Assembly: GCA_020722685.1 (NCBI GenBank)
Contig: DYKH01000125.1
Coordinates: 1-15,302 of the forward strand
DNA length: 15,302 nt
Direction of reading: 5' to 3'
Source of the DNA: Caldithrix sp.
GTDB lineage: Bacteria > KSB1 > UBA2214 > DYKH01
The translations under genes were made by a program, and so were the position numbers. This document shows, one piece after another, positions 6,768 through 12,876 of this stretch (position 1 is the first letter of the stretch; each line of letters opens with the position of its first letter). The notes under the pieces were generated by a model, which saw only the letters and a list, made by a program, of their open reading frames with translations, had not been told where the DNA came from and ran no database searches.

Positions 6768-7309
6768 CTCCTGAAGAGGTTTTTGCTACCCTACAAGAGC
6801 GATTCCCCGAGGTCGGCTTGGAGCTGCAGAAAGGGCAAGTTGGTGATCCTTGGATCCTCGTTCCTCCAAAGGACGTTTTGCGCGTCCTCACGTGGCTGAG
6901 AGATGATTTGGGCATGGATTATCTGGCATGCCTTTCCGGCGTGGACTATGAAAGCTCGTTCGGGGTTGTCTATCAGCTTCGCTCCTTGGCAAAGAAGACG
7001 GAAATCGCCGTCAAGTCGCTGCTGCCGAAAGAGAATCCGGTCATCGCGACGGTGAGTGGACTATATGCCGCTGCGGAGTGGTTCGAGCGCGAAGCCTTCG
7101 ATCTGCTCGGCATTCAATTCGAGAATCACCGGGATCTGCGGCGTATCATGATGCCAGATGACTGGATCGGACATCCGCTGCGCAAGGACTACCAATTCCC
7201 GGAAGAATATCACGGCATACCCTTTGATCGTCCGGATTCGCACCTGGTCTTGGATGCATTGTACCCAAAACCTCAGGAGCCGGAACCTCGGCAGGAAGTG
7301 TCTTCTTAA
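6764..7309 (+). CDS. nuoC: NADH-quinone oxidoreductase subunit C (30 kDa subunit)
   Basis: A 181-residue soluble subunit of the quinone-reducing module. The C-terminal signature is clear: EREAFDLLGIQFENHRDLRR, then IMMPDDWIGHPLRKDY. The N-terminal alpha/beta part (about residues 1-70) is variable, as usual. An in-frame start at 6722 would overlap nuoB by 46 bases. The ATG at 6764 overlaps the nuoB stop by ATGA and has GGAGG ten bases upstream, so it is preferred. NuoC binds NuoD tightly and is fused to it in some bacteria; here it is separate. Unusually, nuoD does not follow at once: 435 bp of non-nuo sequence intervenes. The C-terminal tail (PQEPEPRQEVSS) is low complexity and probably disordered. 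Confidence 0.96.
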   Translation: MTPEEVFATLQERFPEVGLELQKGQVGDPWILVPPKDVLRVLTWLRDDLGMDYLACLSGVDYESSFGVVYQLRSLAKKTEIAVKSLLPKENPVIATVSGLYAAAEWFEREAFDLLGIQFENHRDLRRIMMPDDWIGHPLRKDYQFPEEYHGIPFDRPDSHLVLDALYPKPQEPEPRQEVSS

Positions 7310-7353
7310 TGGAGAACAGGCGACAATAAGAAGGCAGCTAAATAGTAAACCCG

Positions 7354-7594
7354 ATGCCGGTATTCAAGTACAAAACCTTTGAGGGCGCAGAAAAAGCGCT
7401 ATGGAATCCTGCTCCGGATGAGCGGTATTTCAAGAGAATCGCTGATCTTTGGGAATTTGCCAATCGTATCAATCCCATCAGCTACCCAAGAGGAATTGAA
7501 GTTCGAAACCATCCAAGAGGCGAACCGGCATAGAGAAGAAATAGAAATGGCCCATGCTAAGAGGGTTCAAGCGGCAAGGATGAATCCGAAATAA
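7354..7594 (+). pseudogene. Frameshifted small gene between nuoC and nuoD (possible TA-associated protein)
   Basis: ATG at 7354 opens MPVFKYKTFEGAEKALWNPA and continues through PDERYFKRIADLWEFANRI to a frame loss after PRGI. The original frame stops at 7531. One base over, the text KFETIQEANRHREEIEMAHA, then KRVQAARMNPK, runs to TAA at 7592. Removing one base near 7480-7510 would give a single 79-residue protein with a sensible flow (RGI-KFETIQEANR). I recall small proteins of this style (a W/D-E-x-Y-F region, then RGI-KFRSIEEAN) encoded beside nucleotidyltransferase-like toxins, but I cannot confirm the family. No partner gene is present. There is no clear ribosome-binding site. It looks like a decayed accessory gene inserted in the nuo operon; a sequencing error is the alternative. 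Confidence 0.6.
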
Positions 7595-7629
7595 CAGGGT
7601 ACTTTTAAGAGAGCTTAGAATAAACACCG

Positions 7630-7700
7630 AAGCCACGAGGGATAGAGATTCTTTTCATTTTCTTCTCTCCGTGGTACAAATTGTTCTGACTCTGTGGCTT
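7630..7700. repeat. 71-bp imperfect palindromic intergenic repeat
   Basis: The ends are inverted (AAGCCAC at 7630-7636 and GTGGCTT at 7694-7700). A second, inner dyad pairs CCACG...ATAGAGA with TCTCTCCGTGG. On the minus strand it reads as alternating CCACAGAG/CCACGGAGAG blocks around an A-rich centre. This resembles a common intergenic repeat of environmental bacteria built on CCACGGAGA-type units. It fills the spacer directly before nuoD, so nuoD expression depends on transcription through it. Confidence 0.5.
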
Positions 7701-7744
7701 GATGCAAGGCCTGATATGAGCAGAGAGAATAAAGGACACACCTT

Positions 7745-8878
7745 ATGACCAAATTGGCGGTCGAAACTTTTTCCGGCGAATCTACCATCGTTAACATGGG
7801 TCCCCAGCATCCGTCTACCCATGGAGTCATCAATTTGCGCTTGCAGCTCAAGGGTGAGATCGTTGAGAAGGTTGATCCGAATGTTGGTTTCTTGCACCGC
7901 TCACTGGAAAAGCTCTCGGAGATGACGCCATTCACCGGCTATATTCCCTACACCGATCGCGTGGATTATCTTTCCGCTATGTTTGGCAATCAAGTTTGGT
8001 GCATGGCTGTTGAAAAGCTTTTGGGTCTTGAAGTGCCGCGCCGCGCTGAATACATGCGCGTCATCGCCTGTGAACTGAATCGCATCATCAACCATTTGAT
8101 CGCCTGCGGGACGATGGCGATGGATTTGGGTGCCTTTACACCTTTTTTGCATGGAATCCGCGAGCGCGAGAAGGTCAATGACATCATGGAAAAGGTCTGC
8201 GGTGCACGGCTGAACTACAACTATATGCGTTTTGCCGGCGTCTCCCGTGATTACGTTCCCGGACTGGACAAAGAAATCCTGGCTTTTTTGGATCGATTCG
8301 ACAAATTTTTGCCGGAGTTCAATCGTCTCATTACCGGCAATGAAATCTTTGTGCAACGGCTGATTCATGTTGGCGTCATTCCGCGTGAGCTGGCTATTGC
8401 GCACAGCCTCGGTGGCCCGAATTTGCGCGCCTCGGGTGTGGATTTCGACCTTCGTCGCGATTTTCCTTATAGCGCTTATCCAGAGTTTCAGTTCAAGGTC
8501 ATCACCGGAGAAGGCTATCGGGGCGAAGTGGGTGATTCGTTCGCCCGCTACATGGTGCGCATCGACGAAATGCGTGAATCGTCTAAAATAGTTCGCCAGG
8601 CGGTTGAAGGCTTGCCGGAAGGTGAATACCAGGCCAAGGTGCCGCGCAATCCGATCATTCCTCCGGGAGAAGTGTACAGCAAGGTCGAGAGCAACCGCGG
8701 TGAGCTGGGATTCCATGTCATTAGCAACGGCACCGATCGAGCCTTTCGAACCAAAATCCGCACCGGATCGTTCACCTCGATGTCCATTTTGCCCAAAGTG
8801 GTGCCGGGTTTGATGGTTGCGGATGTGACCGCCTTTTTTGGCAGTCTGGATGTAGTAGCGCCGGAGGTGGATAGATAG
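7745..8878 (+). CDS. nuoD: NADH-quinone oxidoreductase subunit D (49 kDa subunit)
   Basis: A 377-residue soluble subunit that forms the quinone-binding cavity with NuoB. The N-terminal NMGPQHPSTHGV loop carries the conserved histidine, and the YTDRVDYL segment carries the conserved tyrosine; both contact the quinone headgroup in solved structures. GFLHRSLEK and the C-terminal DVVAPEVDR are also family features. Length is normal for a stand-alone NuoD, which is evolutionarily related to the large subunit of NiFe hydrogenases but lacks its metal ligands. ATG at 7745 has AAAGGA eight bases upstream. It is separated from nuoC by 435 bp (a frameshifted gene plus repeat) and from nuoH by 1.2 kb of toxin-antitoxin genes, an unusual layout for this operon. 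No sign of damage in the gene. Confidence 0.97.
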   Translation: MTKLAVETFSGESTIVNMGPQHPSTHGVINLRLQLKGEIVEKVDPNVGFLHRSLEKLSEMTPFTGYIPYTDRVDYLSAMFGNQVWCMAVEKLLGLEVPRRAEYMRVIACELNRIINHLIACGTMAMDLGAFTPFLHGIREREKVNDIMEKVCGARLNYNYMRFAGVSRDYVPGLDKEILAFLDRFDKFLPEFNRLITGNEIFVQRLIHVGVIPRELAIAHSLGGPNLRASGVDFDLRRDFPYSAYPEFQFKVITGEGYRGEVGDSFARYMVRIDEMRESSKIVRQAVEGLPEGEYQAKVPRNPIIPPGEVYSKVESNRGELGFHVISNGTDRAFRTKIRTGSFTSMSILPKVVPGLMVADVTAFFGSLDVVAPEVDR

Positions 8879-8954
8879 GGTGTGAGAGGATCTGAGAATC
8901 AGAAAAAGTAACAATCAGGTCAAGTTGCGAAAGGCTTTTTGTGGAGATTCGTAG

Positions 8955-9176
8955 ATGCACGGTCAGAAAGTGATCAGCTTTCAAGATGCGATAGAAATCG
9001 TCGAATCGTTGCCGGAAGAACAACAGGAGAATTTAATTGAGATTCTCAAGCGCCGACTTATCGAACGTCGACGCAATCGGTTACTAAGAAACGTCAAGGA
9101 AGCGAAAGCAGAGTACAAACGTGGAGAAGTAAAATCAGGTACGGTTGGCGACTTGATTAGAGAGTTATCCGAATGA
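8955..9176 (+). CDS. Antitoxin-like small protein paired with RelE-type toxin
   Basis: A 73-residue, charged, mostly helical protein: an N-terminal segment ISFQDAIEIVESLPEEQQEN, a long basic helix (LIEILKRRLIERRRNRLLRN) and an acidic C-terminal tail (VGDLIRELSE). I recognise the pattern from antitoxin-like proteins encoded just before RelE/StbE-type toxins, notably in cyanobacteria; no catalytic motif is expected. Its TGA overlaps the toxin ATG (ATGA at 9173-9176), the usual arrangement for translational coupling of such pairs. GTGGAG lies nine bases before the ATG. The gene is in the nuoD-nuoH gap, in the same direction as nuo, and is visibly richer in A/T than its neighbours, which suggests acquisition. 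It probably neutralises the adjacent toxin and may repress its own transcription. Confidence 0.75.
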   Translation: MHGQKVISFQDAIEIVESLPEEQQENLIEILKRRLIERRRNRLLRNVKEAKAEYKRGEVKSGTVGDLIRELSE

Positions 9177-9454
9177 GAAAGCTCATTTGGGGTAAGGCTT
9201 TTGTTCGCGCTTTTCAACGTCTAAGCAAAAAGCATCCTTCCCTAATCAAGGACATTGAAGATACGCTAACGCTCATGATTGACAATCCGTTTGCTGCTCA
9301 ATTGGAGACTCATAAACTTAAAGGCAATCTTTCAGGCTATTGGGCGTGTAGCGTGAGCCATGACCTCCGAATTGTATTCGAATTTGTCAAAAGCAAATCC
9401 GAAGAAGACGCAATATTCCTGATCGAAATCGGCACGCATGATGAGGTCTACTAG
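9173..9454 (+). CDS. RelE/StbE-type toxin of a type II toxin-antitoxin pair
   Basis: A 93-residue basic protein. The sequence flows as in RelE/ParE-superfamily toxins: N-terminal strand KLIWGKAFVRAFQRLSKKHP, a helical region with ETLTLMIDNPF-like spacing, then HKLKGNLSGYWACSVSHDLR, the strand IVFEF and a terminal EIGTHDEVY. The last motif is characteristic of a RelE-type toxin group common in cyanobacteria and other environmental bacteria. RelE toxins cut mRNA in the ribosome, while ParE relatives poison gyrase; mRNA cleavage is the likelier role here, by similarity. It overlaps the antitoxin gene by four bases. The reading frame is complete and no lesion is visible, so the pair could be active. 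A second, decayed pair starts only 21 bp downstream. Confidence 0.8.
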   Translation: MRKLIWGKAFVRAFQRLSKKHPSLIKDIEDTLTLMIDNPFAAQLETHKLKGNLSGYWACSVSHDLRIVFEFVKSKSEEDAIFLIEIGTHDEVY

Positions 9455-9475
9455 CCTCGGCGTGTGCCAACCAGA

Positions 9476-9892
9476 ATGATAGCACGAAGAATACAATTGG
9501 ATGAAGACATCAAACCGTTGTCCGAATTTCAAGCGAATGTTACTACATTTCTCGACAAGGTACACAAGACAAAGCGACCCCTCATTATTACAAAAGATGG
9601 TAAAAGCGCGGCTGTGATCTTGGATGTTTTTGAATACCGGGCTTTGCTTGAACTCTTGACGGATATTCAAACCGGAGAAGCCCAGATAAACGAAGGGTTA
9701 GGAATTGAGCATGAAGAGGCCAAAAAAACGGGCGATGGAATCACTGACCCGATGACTATTTTATGCTCGCCAGTTGCGATAGAAAGGATCGCCGAAATTC
9801 CATCTTACATACGCCGCGATACCCCCTCGGCCGCGGGAAGGTGGGTGAAGGCAGTTTTTGACAAGGTGGAGGCGTTAAGGGATTTCGCATGA
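9476..9892 (+). CDS. Phd/YefM-type antitoxin, in frame with a truncated ParE-like toxin
   Basis: From ATG at 9476 the first 80 or so residues are a Phd/YefM antitoxin: an N-terminal LDEDIKPLSEFQANVTTFLD, then KRPLIITKDGKSAAVILDVF and a C-terminal helix ending near GIEHEEAKK. A GTG at 9464 would add four residues. Instead of stopping, the frame runs on through KTGDGITDP into the ATG (9752) of a ParE-like toxin and ends at a TGA at 9890. If the A7 tract at 9722-9728 had one more A, the antitoxin would end at a TGA at 9745, four bases before the toxin ATG, as in normal pairs. The fusion may thus be a frameshift product, a real fusion or an assembly error. The antitoxin part looks intact and may still bind DNA or toxin. 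Confidence 0.7.
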   Translation: MIARRIQLDEDIKPLSEFQANVTTFLDKVHKTKRPLIITKDGKSAAVILDVFEYRALLELLTDIQTGEAQINEGLGIEHEEAKKTGDGITDPMTILCSPVAIERIAEIPSYIRRDTPSAAGRWVKAVFDKVEALRDFA

Positions 9893-10051
9893 ATTGGAAG
9901 AATAGTCCCAAAGGTGAAAAGGCCGGACATCCGAGGAATCATTTTTAAGAATTATCGAATTGTATACAGGGTGGTGAAAAATCATATAGCTGTTTTCACC
10001 GTGCGCCATGGGAAACAGTTATTACCAATAGAAGAAATAGATCAAGACTAA
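9752..10051 (+). pseudogene. ParE-like toxin with a premature TGA stop
   Basis: From ATG at 9752 the translation is SPVAIERIAEIPSYIRRDTP, then SAAGRWVKAVFDKVEALRDF, a TGA at 9890-9892, and in the same frame IGRIVPKVKRPDIRGIIFKN, then YRIVYRVVKNHIAVFTVRHG, to TAA at 10049. This matches the full length (about 99 codons) and all regions of a ParE-family toxin: SAAxRWV helix, GRxVPE-like loop, the DIRxIIxxNYRIxYRV strands and the terminal TVRHGKQLLP. The TGA sits where related proteins often have arginine, consistent with CGA to TGA. TGA is the true stop of nuoB, nuoJ and the antitoxin at 8955, so read-through is unlikely. The toxin is probably dead, which fits retention of an in-frame antitoxin fusion. 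It ends 18 bp before nuoH. Confidence 0.8.
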
Positions 10052-10069
10052 TTTTATACGCCCAATCCT

Positions 10070-11302
10070 ATGAAAGAACTTTTCGATTCCCTTTCCGCCA
10101 GTTGGAATTTAAATCCTCTGCTTATGACGGTCGTGACGGTCCTGTGGATTTTGGTGGTGGCCGTGGCGGTGCTGGCTTTCATGGCCACTTTTGCCGGTAT
10201 TACTTCCTGGGCGGAGCGTCGTATCGCCGGGCGGATGATGTCGCGCATTGGCCCCAATCGCGTCGGTCCTGGCGGATTCCTGCAATGGTTGGCCGACGGC
10301 CTCAAATGCTTCTTGAAAGAGGACGTCATTCCACAAGCAGTGGACAAGCCGCTCTTTCGCTTGGCGCCTTACCTGGTTTTCGCCGGAGCTTTTGCCGCTT
10401 TCGCTGCCTTGCCCTTTGGTTATGGCATAGCGGCATCGAATATCGATATCGGCATCTTTTACATCAGCGCCATTACCACCATCGTGGTACTTGGCATTTT
10501 GATGGCCGGGTGGTCCAGCAATAACAAGTGGTCGCTCTTGGGCGGCGTGCGGAGTGCAGCGCAAATTGTTTCCTACGAGATTCCGTCCGGTCTTGCGATT
10601 CTCACCATCGTCGTCCTCGCCGGAACCCTCAATATGCAGGAGATCATCAAGCAGCAGGGCGGCTGGCCGTGGCAATGGTTCGTCTTTGCCAATCCGTTTA
10701 CCTTTGTGGCCTATTTCGTCTTCTTCTCATCTATCTTGGCGGAAGGTAACCGCACGCCTTTTGATTTGCCGGAAGCGGAAAGCGAATTGGTGGCCGGCTA
10801 TCTCACCGAGTATTCCGGCATGCGCTTTGTCTTTTTCCTTTTCGCCGAATGGGCCAATCTCTGGGTCATGTCGGCGATTATTGTCACGTTGTTTTTGGGC
10901 GGCTGGCAGATACCCGGCATCGCTGATTTGGGAGTAGTGATCGCCCAAGCATCGGTTGCCGGCAAGGCTCTATGGATTTTAGCCAGCGTTGCCGTGTTTT
11001 TCGCCAAGACGCTCACCTTGGTCTTTGTGGTCATTTGGGTGCGCTGGACGCTGCCCCGCCTGCGCGTCGATCAGTTGATGATGATGTGCTGGAAATATTT
11101 CGTTCCCATCGGTTTTGTCACTTTGATGGGCTCCGCGCTTTTTGCCACTCTGCCGCAGACGGGTGCCTGGAGTTGGTTTCATCTTGGTGTCAAGATGGTT
11201 TTGACAGCAACGGGATTTGTGGTCGTCTCGGCACTGCTTTGGCGCGCAGCCTTTAACATTCGTTCGTTAGAGGATAAGGTTTATCTAAAAGTTTGGGAGT
11301 AA
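10070..11302 (+). CDS. nuoH: NADH-quinone oxidoreductase subunit H
   Basis: A 410-residue polytopic membrane subunit with about eight transmembrane helices, linking the peripheral arm to the proton-pumping arm and forming part of the quinone tunnel. Hallmarks are AERRIAGRMMSRIGPNRVGP and GLKCFLKEDVIP after helix 1, and the acidic loop EGNRTPFDLPEAESELVAGY followed by YSGMRF, which supplies the charged residues near the quinone site (E-channel). GVRSAAQIVSYEIP is also typical. The protein is somewhat longer than many bacterial NuoH, mainly in the middle and C-terminal part. ATG at 10070 lies 18 bp after the decayed toxin and has no clear ribosome-binding site, an oddity that may reflect the insertion upstream. 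nuoI follows 4 bp after the stop. Confidence 0.96.
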   Translation: MKELFDSLSASWNLNPLLMTVVTVLWILVVAVAVLAFMATFAGITSWAERRIAGRMMSRIGPNRVGPGGFLQWLADGLKCFLKEDVIPQAVDKPLFRLAPYLVFAGAFAAFAALPFGYGIAASNIDIGIFYISAITTIVVLGILMAGWSSNNKWSLLGGVRSAAQIVSYEIPSGLAILTIVVLAGTLNMQEIIKQQGGWPWQWFVFANPFTFVAYFVFFSSILAEGNRTPFDLPEAESELVAGYLTEYSGMRFVFFLFAEWANLWVMSAIIVTLFLGGWQIPGIADLGVVIAQASVAGKALWILASVAVFFAKTLTLVFVVIWVRWTLPRLRVDQLMMMCWKYFVPIGFVTLMGSALFATLPQTGAWSWFHLGVKMVLTATGFVVVSALLWRAAFNIRSLEDKVYLKVWE

Positions 11303-11306
11303 TACT

Positions 11307-11891
11307 GTGGTTGTAGCATTAAAGAATTATTTTCTTAACATACATAAGGCGGCGGTTAGTATTTTCGAAGGTTTGGCGGTGACCCTATCCTACATGGTTC
11401 GCAAGCCGATTACTATTCAATATCCGGATCGCATCCCCACGCCGGTTCCGGAAATGCTGCCCTCGGGGTACCGTGGAATCTTGGAAACGGACACGAGCAT
11501 CTGCACCATTTGTCTGGCTTGCATGAAGCGATGCCCCATTGGAGTGATCAAGATCGAAAACGAACGGGATCCGGAAACGAAAAAGAACTTTCTGACTCGC
11601 TTCGACATCGACATCGCCAGATGCATGTTCTGCGGACTTTGTACCGAGGTGTGTCCCACCGGCGCCATTCGCCATAGCACCGAATTCGAGGCCAGTTCCG
11701 GGAGCGTCATTAATCTGGTGCTGCACTACGTTCCGCCGGGAGAGAAGGTGCCTGCGTACAAGCAGGTAAAAGGAGAAGATCCGCAGGGCTTGCCGCAGAA
11801 TGAGCCTTTCCGTCGCGCCCGCAAGGCCTGGGATGCCGCAGCCGCTGTCAGCCCGGAAACCGCGCGCGGCAAAGTCAGGTGGAAGTCCTGA
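11307..11891 (+). CDS. nuoI: NADH-quinone oxidoreductase subunit I (8Fe ferredoxin-like)
   Basis: A 194-residue peripheral subunit with two [4Fe-4S] clusters (N6a and N6b) that pass electrons to N2 in NuoB. The two CxxCxxCxxxCP motifs are complete: Cys66, 69, 72 and 76 (CTICLACMKRCP), and Cys106, 109, 112 and 116 (CMFCGLCTEVCP). The segment between them (ENERDPETKKNFLTRFDID) is of the length seen in NuoI/NdhI proteins. GTG at 11307 has GGGAG seven bases upstream and is the best start. The C-terminal tail after residue 145 is Pro/Ala-rich and charged. In a complex lacking NuoEFG, NuoI would be the electron entry point, possibly taking electrons from ferredoxin or an unlinked dehydrogenase module, which is inference. 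Confidence 0.96.
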   Translation: MVVALKNYFLNIHKAAVSIFEGLAVTLSYMVRKPITIQYPDRIPTPVPEMLPSGYRGILETDTSICTICLACMKRCPIGVIKIENERDPETKKNFLTRFDIDIARCMFCGLCTEVCPTGAIRHSTEFEASSGSVINLVLHYVPPGEKVPAYKQVKGEDPQGLPQNEPFRRARKAWDAAAAVSPETARGKVRWKS

Positions 11892-11995
11892 GCCGCGATG
11901 GAGGCGGGCTTGGTCGATGGGTTATCTTGCTCGCCGTTAATGAATAATAATCTTTTTGGAGAGGATGATCAGTTGAAACCGCGGGAGGAGATTGC

Positions 11996-12562
11996 ATGAC
12001 TCTTTCGTTGAGTCGTTCGTTGGATTTTGTCTCTACCATAACATTCCCCGATTTTGTCTTCTTTTTCTTGGCCGCCCTCGTTTTGGGTTGCGCCATCATT
12101 GTCGTTTATTCCAAGAACATCGTTCATTCCGGTTTTTCGTTGCTGGGCACCTTTGCCGGTGTGGCCGGACTGTACGGCCTGCTTTCCGCGAACTTTGTCG
12201 CTGCGGTGCAAGTCCTGGTTTACGTCGGCGGCGTGCTGATCGTGATCCTATTCGCCATCATGCTGACCAGAGGAATTCAAGAGGCGAAGGCTTCCAATCC
12301 CTCCACGGGACGGGTGCCTGCCAGCTTGGCCGGATTGGTCGTGGCGGCCATGCTCATCGCCATCGCCGTAAGCTTTCCTTGGAAGACCAAAGCAATTGCT
12401 GAAACAGCCTCCACCGTGCCGCAAATCGGACACGCCTTGTTGGATACCTACCTCATTCCCTTTGAGATTCTCTCGGTTCTGTTGTTGGCCGCTTTGGTGG
12501 GGGCAGTGATGCTGGTGCGCAAGGAAATCAAATCCGATCGTGAACAGGAGACCGAAGCATGA
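11996..12562 (+). CDS. nuoJ: NADH-quinone oxidoreductase subunit J
   Basis: A 188-residue membrane subunit with five predicted transmembrane helices. The third helix carries the conserved AVQVLVYVGGVLIVILFAIM segment, where the YxGG region forms a pi-bulge that changes shape during the catalytic cycle in solved structures. The first helix (FPDFVFFFLAALVLGCAIIV) and the final one (ILSVLLLAALVGAVMLVRKE) fit the family. ATG at 11996 has GGAGGAG about five bases upstream. A 104-bp spacer separates it from nuoI, with no gene in it. The stop overlaps the nuoK start by ATGA (12559-12562), so the two are translationally coupled. It contributes to the proton path between NuoH and NuoK. Length is normal. 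Confidence 0.94.
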   Translation: MTLSLSRSLDFVSTITFPDFVFFFLAALVLGCAIIVVYSKNIVHSGFSLLGTFAGVAGLYGLLSANFVAAVQVLVYVGGVLIVILFAIMLTRGIQEAKASNPSTGRVPASLAGLVVAAMLIAIAVSFPWKTKAIAETASTVPQIGHALLDTYLIPFEILSVLLLAALVGAVMLVRKEIKSDREQETEA

Positions 12563-12873
12563 ATTTGACCATCGGACTGCCGCATTTTTTGGTCGTTGCC
12601 GCCTTGCTTTTCGCTTTGGGATTGGTCTGCGTCCTTTCGCGGCGCAATGCCATCGGCTTGTTGATGGGCGTGGAATTGATTCTCAATTCCGCCAACATCA
12701 ACCTGATCGCTTTTTCCCGTTTCATAGAAAATGGCATCTCCGGCCAGGTGTTTGCCCTGTTCGTCATTGTGTTAGCTGCGGCTGAAGCGGCCATCGCCAT
12801 GGCCATCGTCTTGGCCATCTATCGCTCATTCAAAAACATCGACGTCGCCCTGACGGTTAATCTAAAGGAGTAG
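12559..12873 (+). CDS. nuoK: NADH-quinone oxidoreductase subunit K
   Basis: A 104-residue membrane subunit with three helices, related to the MnhC/MrpC antiporter subunit. Both functional glutamates inside the membrane are present: Glu39 in GLLMGVELILNSANINLIAF and Glu76 in VLAAAEAAIAMAIVLAIYR, equivalent to Glu36 and Glu72 of E. coli NuoK. The N-terminal helix and the loop with LSRRNAIG are standard. ATG at 12559 overlaps the nuoJ stop; AGGAG lies about ten bases upstream. The TAG is three bases before the TTG start of nuoL. It belongs to the proton-translocating half of the complex. Confidence 0.96.
   Translation: MNLTIGLPHFLVVAALLFALGLVCVLSRRNAIGLLMGVELILNSANINLIAFSRFIENGISGQVFALFVIVLAAAEAAIAMAIVLAIYRSFKNIDVALTVNLKE
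12864..12870 (+). promoter_or_regulatory. Ribosome-binding site that sets the nuoL TTG start
   Basis: AAAGGAG ends six bases before the TTG at 12877, inside the last codons of nuoK. No ATG in the correct frame lies near it: the first in-frame ATG is after the first transmembrane helix. TTG is therefore the start of nuoL. Confidence 0.65.
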
Positions 12874-12876
12874 GAA

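Noticed and set aside
9890..9892. TGA inside the ParE-like toxin read as a recoded codon
   Set aside because: TGA is the real stop of nuoB, nuoJ and the antitoxin at 8955, each overlapping the next start. No sign of a selenocysteine element was seen, and the position normally holds an ordinary residue. A nonsense mutation is simpler.
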